From contig NW_019211457.1 of assembly GCF_002443255.2 (NCBI RefSeq), positions 51,707,725-51,771,724 of the forward strand: a stretch of 64,000 bases of DNA. The letters are read 5' to 3'. Below the pieces are notes generated by a model, which made no database searches, was not told the DNA's origin, and worked only from the letters and a program-made list of their open reading frames with translations. The position numbers were made by a program, and so were the translations under genes. This document shows positions 1 through 14,300 of this stretch, one piece after another. The stretch is from Varroa destructor. Its lineage: Eukaryota; Arthropoda; Arachnida; Mesostigmata; Varroidae. Numbering within the stretch: the first letter of the stretch is position 1; the number at the start of each line of letters is the position of its first letter.

Positions 1-656
1 ACTGATCCGTCTGATGCTCTACCACCAGCATGGCATTGCTACGTCCTATTTTATTATTTTTAAAATTAAATAGTACAATTAAAATAGATCGTGCTCCTCA
101 CTAAAGACGGACTTCTTTTACTAAAGTTAGTTAGTTACTGCTAGCAAGAGAAAGAGTTACTGTACCTGCAGAAATATGGTGGTGACACGTTGATTGGTAG
201 CTACCCTGTAAGTGCAGTTAGGCTGACTAATTGTGCTTATGTAATTTTATGCCCCGAAATTATCTTTTGTGTCGCATTCTGTCGGCATTTTTTCGACCCG
301 TATTATCTTTGCTGATAGTATGCACCATTTGTTAGCATATTGTTTACTCAAAACCTACTCTGATTTCCAATGAAATATCAATTAGAGTGCTAAGACCCGT
401 TATGCGGTGCATACTTTTTTGGGACGTTTTAATACAATTACAGATAGTAATTTATTCGGTCCTGATGGCACGTAAATCGGCTGGTCTTTCGACTGAAATA
501 GGCACGGAAGAGCTTTAAAGCGGATTCATTAGTGACGGTTCAGATTATCTCACATTGGAGTATACGCTAGTTTGGCATAAAATTTTAGAGCCAATTTCGG
601 CTGTAGCACGAGCAAGAAAACTGGTTTGATCCAGCATGCATTATTTACGTGCGTCA

Positions 657-692
<36 letters not shown>

Positions 693-3600
693 TTTATCAG
701 TAGCAGGCATCGTGATTTTTTATGAACGCCAATGGACACTGGTTTCAACTTCGGCAAGCAGATATGACGCTATTTGATCTGTTGATTTGAAATGATGCTG
801 ATTGCAGATGACATATTCAATGTTCTTTCGTCGCTGACTCGATAACTCACCCTCATCGATAAACCCTGAACCTCACCAGACCAAACTCTGCATATAGATA
901 TGCGCATCTACGGGTATTGCTAGATAGAGGCGAGACAGCTAGGCAGACAAATGGAGACGGATAAAACTTGAGGACATGAAGTCGGACTGATTGAGTGCGC
1001 TCGTGTTATATTGTCGTTGAAACCGGAAGGAAGATAATCAAAACTTTCGAGAGGGAATAAAGCCTGTTCTTGGTGGTATCGACAACGAGCGAATTCGTTC
1101 TGATAGGGAGGCTTAAAATGTTCATAGGTTTTCAATCGCGTATTCTATATGTTATAATGTAACGTCGTCCGACAGCGTTCAATTGGTGTTAAAGGATCAT
1201 GCTATTGTTTGTATCGTGCAGATATTGTTGTAGAACATGCTCCATAGTTGTCTCAAAATACAGGGAGAACATAAACGCTATAATTGATATAAGAAATATT
1301 AGATTAGAAAGAGGTGCTACAACTCCGGGTCCGAACATAATGTAGCAGCAGGTAACGCTCTAACGGCTTGAGACAATGTATTACCAAAGAGTGCTTCGAA
1401 CTGAGCAAAGCTAGACTGAACTTTTTTAAGCCCATATAATTAAGAGGACCCATTGACGAGCCATGTGAAGGCGATATGTTATTTAGTTGTGACTATAAAA
1501 CCCAAAGGTCCCTTTAAGGTCTGCTAGAATGCCCTGCATTTAGTTTGGACTCAAAACGCTCCTTTCCAGTATGTTCCATCAAACACCCTAGTAATAATCT
1601 ATAAATGAACATCTATTCGCATAGTAAATTGTATTATATTAGTGTAAAATAAATAAAGCTGTTAACCATTGTTTCACTCTAGCTTCTATCAGGCTAGTTA
1701 TGCAATTCGTAGTAGTGTTTTTTTTTTTTTATGTGATAATCAAAATCAGCAGAATTAATACCATGCAGAAAAAACTGTTTCGGTAAAATTGTAGGCAGGG
1801 TTAGATTTTTTTTTCTTACATTTTAATCTAATTAGCTAACTAAATAGGCCCTTGGCTTTCTGGCAATTAAAGTCAAGATACAATAGTTACTTTGACTTAA
1901 CTTTTAAGCTAGACATTTCTTTGCCACCCAAAGGGTTTTTGAAAATACTGCTTTGTTAGTTGAAAACTAGGACAACTTGTGTAAGCCAGGTAACTTGCGA
2001 ACTGTGAAATCTGATCGAAAGTTTGTGAGACTAGATTGACAAATAGCGCCTTGTTATTTTCGATGGAGTGATATTTTGCTTCCCCCAAGTGTATATTCAT
2101 TGGGTAGTTGCTGCCAAGCTTATTCCTTACATATGGCACATATTGTCGGCAGCGTGTTGCGTTGCCTTCCATGCCAGCGCGATAAGCGAGCAGCGTCAAT
2201 GATTCATTAGATCAAATCAATTAGTTTGGGTAGTTTTATTTAATGCAATGTATCTTGGCAACGTAAATTGTCGGATTCATATGACTCGAGCCGGTTTGTA
2301 GACTCGTCTAATATCTGTGTGGTTTAAAACTGGACCGTCTAAAATCGCAGAGTAAAAATAGTTCGAGACACTGGAGCTGAGAGCTTAAGCATCATCGGTT
2401 TTAACGTATACAGAAAATGTAACTAGTCTGAACAAAGACTATTGTAAGATACAGGTAGAACTGTATTTACGTTCCCCGTTTGGCGTCCGCCAAAGACATC
2501 GGTGACTGGTGGTGACATAAACATTTTTGATAAATACTTTTGATATATGGGGGATTTTCGTACGAAAAGCCTCAAATCAATAGGTATGAACAGTGGCGTT
2601 GATCAGATTTTTGTTGGCATTTCTACGGGTTGACAACGCATTTTTGCAACGGTGAGGTGTAACGGTTGTTAACGTTTCTACAGCGGATCTGATTCGGCTA
2701 TACGGAAAACTATTAGTTGTTTTCCTATGCTTGTCCACCTCCGCTCCGTTTCGGCACGGTGTTTGTTCGCATTGCTTCAAAAACCTGCCAAGACGAAAGA
2801 AGAAAGCTTACCTGGAACAGGGTGATCTTTATCCACCACTTTAGCACCTATCTATTAAAGAGCATTCTATTGAAGGTGCAGCTATCCGCTCTTTGCTAAC
2901 AAACTATTCAGTATCAACGTATTCAGTCCTACAGAGAAACTACAGAAGCATTATATGTATGGCTAAGAATGGTACTAGCCTTAAGTGACTCATGCGCCAA
3001 AATTTCTTAATTTTAAATCCCCAACATCTACATAGGTTTTTTTCAGGGCTTTTTAAGAGTGGCCGATTCCTTCTTGAACTTTCTCGTTTTTTTTTGCCCC
3101 GAGCAGAAATAGCAGTGAGTGTTACTTACCATTGTTTGATGCAGTTCTTACCTCGTCGATAGACCCTAGATTATCAAGTTAATGATGAACGGGCATTGTT
3201 ACCGTGTCACGTCTTTTGCGAATGAGCTCCCCAAAGACATTAAAATTGCAAACCTGGTGCGTACCATAAGAGTGAAGATTCGAGTTTTACTTGTAGTAGA
3301 ACGAAGCTATATTGCCTTGTGAACAAACTTACTAGAGGTGATAATTAAGGCGAAATAATAGGTGCTTAAGAACCTTGAAGCTTGAATGTATTACTTAGTG
3401 TACCTTAAATATATCATCAGTAAAATATATGTATAACGATGGATTTTATCGTAAAAGACGGCGATTGACATGAAACTATAATTAGTCTAACATATAGCCA
3501 GGGAGATTCGGCGTTCACATAGAACGAAATCTACTATCCCAGAATCCAAACATATACCACGCCGCTGGTCGGCACAATTGGGTATTTTTCTAAAAATTCA

Positions 3601-6450
3601 GAATACTTTGAGTGCTATAGTAAAAGAACTGTTATTTTAGTGTTCTATATATAAGGTGGGCGATACGAGATAGGGGCTATATGAGCCAGTCAGAACCGAG
3701 CAAACGCTCCATTTGAATACTCTCAAACTTCTACAGTGTTCGAAATTCATACGGGCCAGAAGTCCAGCGCGGTTTGGGTTAGTGAATTTTCTTTATTATA
3801 TAAATTTTAAAAGGCAGAGATTTTATTTTTCGTATTTCAGTAAACGATAAAGAAGCGAAATAGCCCCTTTGTTCGATATAACAGTTTCAAGCAGAAAGCA
3901 TGGTGTATTTTATAAAGTTACATTATTACATTGAGTTATATTACATAAGCGAAGACGGGGTGGGACTCCACGAGTTATTTTATTTCAAGCATATATGAAA
4001 TCAGATATTTTACGGGGGAATTTAAGGACTAAGTATCCTCAGAGTACAACCCAGCTAGAAAGCGATGTGATAGAGATGTGTATACGAGAAGCCAAACTAA
4101 GATATCGTATTTTAGCACCAGTCAACGACAACATAACTCATTTGGTTGCCTTTGAAAGAAATGTTAACAACTTGACAAGACGCATAAAACAATACTATCG
4201 TTACAGATGATCACTATTGTAAATTAGAATCCACCGCGAATATCCAATATTTGTACCGGAATCATACATAACCACGATGGGCGTGTAAGGTTCAGTGCCA
4301 TCAGGTTGGCTTCAGAAAACGGACGCGCGAAGTTTTTTCCGAAGTACAATTCGTTGATGTCCAGCATTGCGGCAATAAAACAACGTTCTATAACACTGCC
4401 CAGCTGACGGATCGTAACCTTTGACCTATCTAGTTTGGCGGCGGCTAGTTATAAAATATCGTCATTTCTTGCCGTAATCACAATCCCTTCTAAGAAGGAA
4501 AGTACTTTCCTTTTAGCTTGGTAAAATTATTAACTTTTTTTGCATGAAGTGGTCCCCGTCTCTGATCCAACGAACATAGGGCCTATAACATAAGGGCTTT
4601 CAATTTATATATATTTTTCCTCAAAAATTAATTATAGTACGCCATTCTGACTCCCATAGTAAAAGAATTCTCGGCGAATATATTGATATTTATCGTCCTC
4701 GCACAGTACCAGTTGTTTACAGCAAAAATGTCAAGAATAATGTCTCGTGCAGCCCCATCCTTCCTAATGAATGGTATTTAAGAATATTCTTTTCCAAAGC
4801 TTCAAGATAATTAGTGGCAGGTGACTGTTATAATATCCGTGTTCGTTCCCTTCGTTTTTCTTTAAGACATATGAAACGTAACTGTTCAGTTTCACGCTGA
4901 TAACATTTGTCGTAGTTTGATGATTCTCTAAGCGTAAAGTCAGTTTGGGCTGTCAGTTTCGAAAATACACACTTCATAGCTGTAGATACCTGACGGTAAA
5001 ATAGTTACAAACTATAATTGCTAATACTACTATAATAAAGTGGAATGATTCTTCGTATTATCTACTTTTGTCACTGGCCACCCGAAGCGCTTTAGTGCAA
5101 TGATTCCATTGCCATTATATTACACAAATAAGATTGTGAGAGACAGGTCCACCTCGCGCCTTGGTCATGACTGCCGAAGTCGAGTTATCTACAACAAAGC
5201 GGCCACAAGAAAAGTTTAACTTTCATCTGGATATTTATGTCTCTCACACCCATCATTAAGCAGGTACTATCGAGGACCATTCCTAACGGTGCTCCACAAT
5301 GCGGTTGCATTACTGGTATCAAACAAAAAAAAAAAAGTAATTTATCACCAGTGTAGAAGGTATGCTCAGTTCACGGCGGATACCAAGTTATTCCTATCGG
5401 AATGTTTTAAGGCGTTATAAATAGAAAAACAAGTTCGCTATCTTTTTATCCAAAGCGGCACCGAACTGAAAGTTCTCTTCGGAAAAATTCAGAACGACCG
5501 AACGATGCATTGCACAACCTTCCTTCCGCAGTGCTTACAGAGGCGAAATATGTATATGTGTATGTTTACATAAGGACTCATATCGCATAAGAACACTTCA
5601 TCTCTCATCCAAGTTCTTGGACCCACAGAACGAGCTTTCTCTATACGACACTAGACTGCCAGAAGCTCAACTACTAGACAATAAAGTATAAATTCTATTG
5701 GGCTGACATAGTCAATCGCTGCAATTTACTACCTTGCTAATCTTCGTCGTGCTTGAAACTTGCCATATAGTACAGGACATAACGTTCCAACCGAATGTAA
5801 CTGGTTCGCGGAAAGCTCAATGGCCTAAATCACGACTGAGCAAATTTACCTTTGTGGTAGATACATATATACGATGTTTCGCCAAATAAACAACATACGA
5901 TGACCCAATGACTTTCTACATAGGTAAAAACAAAGGACAATACTCAGACATTTCTATTCCAAAATAATATAAACAAGCTTCTTCGGCTTCTTTTCGAGCT
6001 TATCCACTTATTGGAACTTAGCCTATTATCCTCTGACACGTTATTCCCTAGCAGTGTGCTATAGGAACTTAGTAACTATCTCTTAACTTGGGGATAGACT
6101 ATATCTGGGCTCATAACTGCCACCAGTTCAGTAGAGGCAATTTTCTAAAAAGTAGATTTTATCTACAGGAGCTATTCAAGGCGTATAAGGATTCAGCCTC
6201 CTATTCACAAACGACGTTACAGGTGTCTTTTTCTTTATACTACATACTGCAGCTGTACTTAGTACTACAGCTATCGCCACTACCTTTACCACTTCTAAAC
6301 ACTTTGCGCCGTCCCGGACGGAACAGCGGCCAAAGTGGCTTGACTCGTTTTGTGTTTTCTCCTGACTTTTCTTCAATGGAAAAAGCATTAACGCTCGTCC
6401 GAGAGCCAGCTTGTGTTACGTACACTCCAGCTATTTCATTCTGTTCCACT
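1..6450. other. Intergenic sequence upstream of CAPA
   Basis: No homologous coding sequence, RNA gene or transposon recognised on either strand. Open frames reach about 120 codons, as expected by chance at 40% G+C. The only clear element is a (GA)n run at 662-689. An ATG-initiated frame of 71 codons at 3995-4210 matches no family known to me. Confidence 0.6.
662..689. repeat. (GA)14 microsatellite
   Basis: Uninterrupted GA dinucleotides directly readable in the sequence. Confidence 0.95.
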
Positions 6451-6545
6451 TGAGATCGTGCATCATGCCGGCAATCGTTTCTGATGTGCCCCCACGCGGG
6501 TGTTCAGCATGGCATGCTATACGCGTTTGATGGGGGCCGAATGTG

Positions 6546-6553
6546 TGACGTCA
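6546..6553. promoter_or_regulatory. Perfect CRE palindrome TGACGTCA upstream of CAPA exon 1
   Basis: An eight-base perfect cAMP response element in a locally CpG-rich stretch about 530 bases before the CAPA start codon. A CCAAT box lies 23 bases further on. CREB-type control is common for neuropeptide genes; function here is inferred. Confidence 0.45.
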
Positions 6554-6575
6554 CTTCCATCGGAGGCCTATGAGG

Positions 6576-6580
6576 CCAAT
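6576..6580 (+). promoter_or_regulatory. CCAAT box
   Basis: GGCCAATCGG context, the NF-Y consensus form, between the CRE and the GA-rich tract upstream of CAPA exon 1. The motif is short, so the call rests on context. Confidence 0.35.
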
Positions 6581-6739
6581 CGGCGCTAGCTAAAGGGGTG
6601 TGGCCTCAGGGTTGAGAGAGGACGCACTGACGGGGAGGGATAGCCGCGCGGTATCTCAAAAGACGCCCCATGGTCGGCCGGATGGCCAGTTTGGCAAAAC
6701 ACGCTCGATCCAGGACACGAACCCGCGAACGAAATAAAT

Positions 6740-6769
6740 AGAGAGAGTGTGTGTGAGAGAGAGATATAT

Positions 6770-6806
<37 letters not shown>

Positions 6807-6850
6807 GATAGAAAGAGAGAGAGAGAGCGAGAGAGAGACAGAGAAAGAAA
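6740..6850. repeat. GA-rich compound microsatellite (GAGA tract) in the CAPA promoter region
   Basis: Interrupted (GA)n with GT, GATA and GAGC interruptions over about 110 bases, 230-340 bases before the CAPA start codon. It holds a TATATA at 6775-6780 that could act as a TATA box. In arthropods such tracts bind GAGA factor and keep promoters open, but it may be only a microsatellite. Confidence 0.85.
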
Positions 6851-7083
6851 AGAGGATACGAGCACCGTAGGTGGCTGTCTAGTCTGACTAGTAATCGGAC
6901 AGATCTACGACACGAAGCCTACAGGACCTTTGTTCCAGCCGTGTCGCTTTCTTTTCTAACGTACGAAGCTGCTGCCACCAGACTCAAACGTTACAAGTAG
7001 AACAAAAAAAAAAACTCGAGAGACTAGATTGGACAGTGAAAGCGGCAACCGCGAATACACGCGCATCGCACAAGCGGGCTGGG

Positions 7084-7141
7084 ATGATTTCGTTCAGAAC
7101 ATCTTCGACAGCGGCTGTTCTGCTCGCCCTGCTAATAAGTG
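7084..7141 (+). CDS. Capa: CAPA precursor coding exon 1 (signal peptide)
   Basis: An ATG in GGGATGA context opens 19 codons: basic MISFR, then a hydrophobic core ending in AVLLALLIS, a typical short secretory signal. The exon ends with one extra base (G) before a strong GTGAGTGAAA donor at 7142. That G plus AA at the start of exon 2 makes GAA (Glu20), so the mature prohormone would begin near EQSYVLCQDDKR. No other ATG lies in frame in the preceding 70 bases. Assignment to CAPA is inferred: it is the first plus-strand signal-peptide exon upstream with the right phase, and it sits downstream of a promoter-like region. Confidence 0.75.
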
Positions 7142-8332
7142 GTGAGTGAAAGTGAAACAAGTGTGATGAAACTGTTACCCATATACATAAAAGTGTGTAT
7201 ATACATAGGTATATTGGCGAAGATATATATGTGTATATGTTGGGGCAATATGGGCCTATGTATTTTAGGTTAAACGAAACCGGATATCAGCGATGGTACT
7301 TTACCGAAAAATTTCGCGCTGAAATATAATACAGCTTAGTTGGAATGCATACAGGGTAAGGCACTTAAATTTAAGCCAACGTTGGCGGGCTGTTTATCGT
7401 GAGGGGTGTGCGTCCGCCACTCGAAGGACGACTGCTCTTTCTAGAACAAACATATTCATTTGGCCAAGAACAATGCGTCGTTACAAAAAGAAGCTACTAT
7501 CCAATCTTCGTTTTCTTCTCGTTGATCAAGCCCCCCACCAACAGCCATCAACAACTTTCTTATTTGCTTAAAGTCGACAGCTACGTCATTGCCAGTTTTT
7601 ATGCAGCTTCCGAAAAATCTGAAAAAGGACTTCCGACAGGACTTCAGGATATATCAGGAGATCCTCAGCAGACTTTCGATTTACAGGGCTAAGAAATGCA
7701 TTGAAGTTGCTCGAAAAATCATTTTTGATATACCTGAATTTTTAATGAAATAAGGGCTGCCTTGGAGGGAAACATGTCAACTGAAGTTTGAATAATGAAA
7801 AAGCTCCAACGTGTCGACTAAGACTTTTTGTGCGTTTTAGCCATTTAGTACTTTTGTATGTTTGGCTTACTATCAGCTGGCAATTTAGTTCCGTTGAAAT
7901 ATCTTATGTATAGCGTATTCTAACGACGCTCGAGCGAGTCTGTACTTAGTAATATCAATTGTTACTGAATAGTTATTTGCGGATTGTGGAAGGCATATTT
8001 TGAAAATGACGAGTGAATAGTTCGGGCCCCGAATCAAATCTGTAATCAAAGCTAAATGGTAATAATACTGAATGCGGATGACCATTAGAAACAACACTTA
8101 CAGCCCATGTAGAAAACTTCGTTGAAATTTGTGTTCTTATTTACACAGTCGTAGAAATAAGACAGGAGACGAAATTACGATTTAGGCGCCATGTCCTGTT
8201 TATATACATAATGTCAAGCTAACACCTAAAAACCCAGCTTCATGCCGAACAGCGGAGTTTATGTGGATCTACAGTAGATGATGACAGTAAATTATTATAA
8301 AGCATCCTTTCTAGCTAGAATCGTAGCTCTTT

Positions 8333-8370
<38 letters not shown>

Positions 8371-11300
8371 GTCGTAGCTTTAGGTTAGTGACTTCTCTGC
8401 GCAAAATAATGAGCAGCTCATGTAACTTTACTTTTCTACATTTCGAATTTTACATGAGCTATAGACGTTAAGCTGGTTCCCAGCACGAAACACGAAGTGT
8501 GCGTATGCCTGAGTTCGAACACTAACCGTAATGTGTTTTCAAATACGCTATTCACCTAGCTATCACGGGGGGCATATAACCTACCTAGTGGAACCATATA
8601 AGCCAACAATATAGATGTCTATTTCTTGAAATTGACTTAACGGTAGTGAGCCTTTATTTAAATCGCATAGTAAAGACTTCCTTAAAGAGTATATTAACAC
8701 AGCTTTTCTTCGGTAGCAATTGTTGTTTTCAATGATAGCGTTGCTCATATAGCCCTAGCGTTTCCTAAATATACATAAAATACTTCCATTCAGAAGTGTC
8801 TGTGGATTTTGTATTGAGTCTTATCTCTTAGCGGAAGCTCCCTTGCCTTTAATACTCTCAGCAGATTGAAAAAAGTGGATTATTTCTATTATATTCTGGC
8901 GATAATAACAAAAAAGTCAGGATTGGAAAATGAATAATCTCAATATAAAACATGATGTTGATAAGGATCTAAAAACTACACTTTGATTCGCCCTCACTAT
9001 TGACCTTTGAAAACCTTTTTGTTAAGGAAAACAAGCTCTTCTTCGATCAATTTATTATATATTCTCTTCGTTGTAAACGAACTATTGACAACCTAACTGC
9101 TTGCCTTTTTTCGGTGGGTTCTAGGCGGCTCTCGTTGGTGGTCTCCGACAAACTGATCTGTCACACAATTCCGCTAACTGAATTGTATGATGGACCAATT
9201 TGACGATTTTTATTTACAAAAAATAAGGGCCGCTGACGACAACAGTGTTCATGACTCCTCATGAAATATGGTTTGGCGCATTAGCAGCAAGGCAAGATTT
9301 GTTTTCAAGGCTTGGACGCGCTTCCGCTTGAAGGGTTCTTGCAAAAATACTAAAAAAATCTATGTTACGATGCTATCGGAAACGATACAGACTTCGTATG
9401 CGAACCTTCAAGAGGTTTGCAGGGCGAAAGAAAAATGATCAGTAAGCCCCCTCTCATGAGTAAGTCTCATTTAAACCAATCCAAGTTGGCTAGTGGATTA
9501 CGCAGTCGTTTTACGACATACAGAAATTGAACGAGCATAGGTCCTATGATATATGCTTGTTAGGTCATTCACGGATTAATTTATGAAAAGAGAAAAAATA
9601 AGCTTAAACGAGCCATATTTGTCGGCGGTTGAATAGACTTTTTTTGGGTTGCCTGCTGCAGCCTTGGTCCTAGCCAGAGTCTCGGGTTATCATATATGTG
9701 CGGACATATAACTAATCTCAGCGATTGCACTTTGGTACGCTCATACAACTAGCACAATTAGCTGGCCCCGTGGGTCACTTACCTACTCCGGGATAGCTCC
9801 GGGAAAAAATTCGCCGAGGTTGTCTATTCGAGCGTGTTGTTTCATCACCACAAATGCTACAGTGGAGAATCAGTTATTAAGACAAGGGCAGATCTCATTA
9901 ATATCTCTCTGATGTTTAACATTATGTGTTAAACATGTGTAAATAGAGTGGCTTTGGTGAACGATAATTAACATTGTACGTCTTATTATTTTTAAACTAC
10001 TTTTCCCTCCCATAAGGCAATTCATATGTACCTTCCTATTTTTTATCCCTACTGGTTATCTCCAGTGTAACAGTTGGGTTCTGTGATCAAAGAAAGATTT
10101 AAAGAATCCCTCCTTATAGGATGATAAAAAAAAAGTTAAGCCAATCGTTGTCAGACTTGGCTGATTTATTGTTATAGTTCCATGATGGACTGCGCAACAA
10201 TATCCTTATCGATCACTTGGGAAAAATCACAGCGCGACAGAGAAGAAACATTGAGGTGTTCTATTGAAGGAGCGCCTTTCTTTATTCCTTTAGTGATTTT
10301 GTGGATTAGTCCTACAACTAGTCCTGGGTCGTGATATCGCGGACCCTATTTGATCTCTTATTAATAGCAATGAGCATCGATTATTATAAAGCAATTGAAT
10401 TCGAACGAAGTAACTTGAAATGCTGTAAAATTACACTCACAACGCCAGAGGATCTATTTACCAGCAGTATTGCGCTAAGGGGAAAATGTCCTTCGTCACC
10501 CTGTCATGGGGACTACCGGCACACACAGATGAGGTAAGTGTGGATTCATTCACAACATACTTCATAGCAGGAAAAAAATGATGACGCAAGCAGATTGGTG
10601 CCTGCGATGTACCTGTTTCCAGCACACACAACTTCAAAGTAACGTTTGATCACTTAGCTACTTCTACTATGATTACTGGCTCGTTAAAACAGTAAAATAT
10701 GTCGTTCATACTATGAAACAAACGAGAACCAAAGCTTGATACGACTATTTATGTAAATGCGTGTATCACGTGTTTTTTTTTACTGCTCTCACATTTTAGG
10801 GAATGCACTACTTGTACGACGAATAGCTTTGCTTATGGATAAGCAAACATTTGTTAGAAATGGTTTTTAACTAACCACGTTTACAACAAAAATTACATGT
10901 AGACCACAGAAAGTAATACGGTCAGATACGGGTCTCTCTGCCAGCAGCTGAACATCAAACTCTACGTTACTGCTTGGACGAAAAGTCCATTAAAATTATA
11001 TCCGTTTGTCGTTTTTTCTTAATGTTAACTAACCTTCTTATTGAAAACTCCGTATTCTATGTAACGGTATGCACACAACGAAGCATCGAGTTTCTGGCAA
11101 TCTTCACGCCTATGACTTGAAAACGATGTATCTGCCCCTTAGGAAATGTTTTTCATACAGTTGTGATTCAACAGGTAGTCTGCCGTTCACAGAATCATCT
11201 ATTAGGTTATGTTTGCCCCTTCGGCACCACTATATTGTTCCATAATGCACGAACGTGCAGATATCATTTTAACTACTGAAGTGATCAGGCGTGCATGTGC

Positions 11301-14300
11301 ACGGCCGCTGCTTCAACTCTGTAAGATCATTCGAGAGCTAGACAAATACAGAATGATAGATGCCTGAGAACAAGGTACATTACCATACATGTGCTAAGGA
11401 TCTGCTAAGAGGTCAGTTAACGTTGGTTAGTACTGACCGTTTTTGGCCAGTTAAAGTTAAAGTCGCATATCTCAGGTAATAGAAGTTGCAACGGATCGTC
11501 GTTGGTGTCATTTGGAAGTTGAGACTTGATAATAATAAGGATGTGCTAGATAGTAATAGATGTGCTAAAACAATTGGAATATTTTTATTTAGCAAAGTGC
11601 ATTGAAAATAAGTGTAATTCCTGAAAAAAAATTGCTATATTTTACAATTTCAGTACGATGAAGGTGCCAGTGCTATAAAAAAAAGAAATTATTCTGTTTA
11701 TGATTAAGATACGTGATCAGGAAAGCGGGCCAAATATAATTCTATCGATTTTGTTCTAAAAAACCTCGTTGTGGAAAAATGCTACTCACAGGGATCGATC
11801 AATTGTGGAAGAAATTAATGAACTTACTGTGTTAGTTACCACCAAGAAATTAAACATCTACCACCAAACATTTTTAAACCATTGGAGGAAGGTGACTGAT
11901 TGAGGTCCGAGGCTACAAAAGGGTCCATGTTTGGGAGCCACATGAACTCGATCCTATCTCCATCCACGAAAACCTACAGCAAAATCGAGCCATTTCTAAA
12001 CTGGCTCTAAAGATTAATAAAAAGTGGGTTACATACGATAATAATGTAACGCAAAAAATAAATGTGCCCCAGAATCTGTAACCAAGTTGAAATTGATGCC
12101 CATACAACTCAAGCTATGTATTTTATAGGCTTGGTGAAATATCATGCATTATGAGTTGCTGACGCCTGACAAAACGATTGATTCAGATTTTTATTACAAA
12201 CTACCAATAAGATTACAAAGAGCCGAACCTAGAAAAAAAAAGAGCGAATATAAAACGCGTCGTCTTTCACCATAACACCCATACGTCCTTAGCTACTCGG
12301 CGATCGTAAAGACAACAACAGGAGAAATCTCAGTACGTCTGCCGTATACCCCAGATTTTTTGTGCTAGACTTTGATCTGTTCCAGTTTGCACAGAATACC
12401 CTTAATGGCATTATTTAGTTTCAATAGACAACAGTGACCTTCCACTTCGAAATCCCAGAAGTTCTACATGGATGGAATGTACCAATGGTGCTACCAGAAA
12501 AACTAGAAAAGATCATAAATCAAAATGGTGCATATTTATTTTACCAACATTATTTCAAAATCTAGAAAATCACTGCTTCAATTTTGGCTTGATAATGCTC
12601 AATACTCTTTCAGTAACCTAATAACAATATATATTAGAAACCGAAGCTAGTAGGTTGCCTAATGCCGAAAGATGCTCGCACTCATTCAGGGTCCGTGCCC
12701 TAGATTTGCCACCTGAAAATGTCACGTAAGACGTATGTCTTTATTTACTAGATAGAACAAAACGCAAAACTGTAGATGAATAAAACTACGGAAGTCGTCA
12801 TGAATTTCTCTAGTTCACGGCTTGCACGTAAGAGCGCAGTCTGTTTTATTAGGGAGACGACCTAGAAATTATTCTACGCTATTTCGGTTTTTCTGCTTAA
12901 AATGCGACGGTATTTTCCGGATGCCCACATAAACTGCGGGCAAAATACTATAGGACAAAATAAATACTCTGTGATCTATTTTTGGGTCACGAAAGAAAGC
13001 CAAAATGATCTGAAGTATCAACCCATTGACTTAATACACTTAAATAGAAGCTGTATGTACAAAAATGAAGGAATTTTTTTTTCTACGTATGCACTGACGT
13101 CAATGATAACGTTTATAGCATGCAGTAAGAGTTCTGTCTTTCTGTATTTAATATCAAGCGTATATTGGCGTCGAAAGTTCCGCTCCAGTAAAAGCTGTAC
13201 CTCGTAGAGCTAAACTTTTCTTCTATCTGTCAGCATCGGACCTTGACGAAAGGCACATGAATAGTATAAGAAATCGCCCCCAGCTAGCTGTTTAGTGAAT
13301 TGTTTTGAGACCATATAAAATACGTATTGAGCGAAAGCTTTTTGTCGTAGGTAAAATCCCGAACCATGAGCGAATATTTTAGCAGTTTCAAAGATGCGAA
13401 CTTTCCAACTCTTCAGATGGAAGCATATGCTGAGCTTCGCGCTAATGAAGATTGCTTATGTTTCGCATGCTAAGTATTTCCACCCATTATGTAAACTTTT
13501 CCGAAAAGAATGAAGAGCCTAAAGTTGGAAAACTGTATAGGCCCATTTCGCTATTTGCCGATAGGACCATGGATAGCGCAGTGTGCAGAATGTCAGACAA
13601 ATACACCTTATATACCATCTAGCCGCTTTCATGTACCTACAGTATGCTAACAAAGATGCAAAGTTACCGAATTCTGCTTCAGGGATAATAATAATAATAA
13701 TATGTATTTGTTTTGTTTAGGTTATCACGTGCTTATGGTTCGTCGTCATCCATGTTAACGTATTACCTCTTCAAAATATTTGAAAAAAAAAAAGACAAAA
13801 AAATGTATAGTCAGTGAGAAAAAAAAAAAGGACTGTTTTCGAATAAACTTAGTATCGACTGAAATAATAGCAGTATAGCAGCCAGAGATCTGAGACAGCC
13901 ATCATTTTAGAACTGTGGAGATACATTCTTTTATATGTGCCAGCTGCAAAGTTTAATACAAGAATACACTTTGTATCGAGCTGCTTTAGGCAGGTACCGG
14001 CAGTTCTCGATACATGATCTTTGATGTCCTTGAGCTTTAGTTTGTAAGCCATCTGGTAAAGAATGAGATCTGAAAAACTAGTGCAGCAAACTCCTTCATG
14101 AAGAACTCCTTCGTGAAGGAAAACGTTGCCAGTGTATTCCGTCTATAGCTTGTTCATCGTTTGGGTGAAAGACGGTAAGATTAGATACGATACGAAATTC
14201 GAGCTTACTTTTTTTCTGCTAATGTCATACCAATTGAGAAGAAAAATTTTTAGATATTTTTTTGTCGTGGCCATAATTTGGCTTGCCAATGTATTTACCA

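Noticed and set aside
1..40. Minus-strand sequence with GGTGGTAGAGCATCAGAC, like the D-arm of a tRNA
   Set aside because: It is cut by the window edge, the conserved D-stem pairing fails in the standard register, and the anticodon and T arms are not visible. It could be a tRNA or a SINE relic, but it cannot be supported.
3995..4210. 71-codon ATG frame in the left intergenic region
   Set aside because: No homology recognised and no promoter, splice or poly(A) context. The length is within chance.
6656..6865. Minus-strand frame made of Ser-Leu repeats
   Set aside because: It is only the translation of the GA microsatellite.
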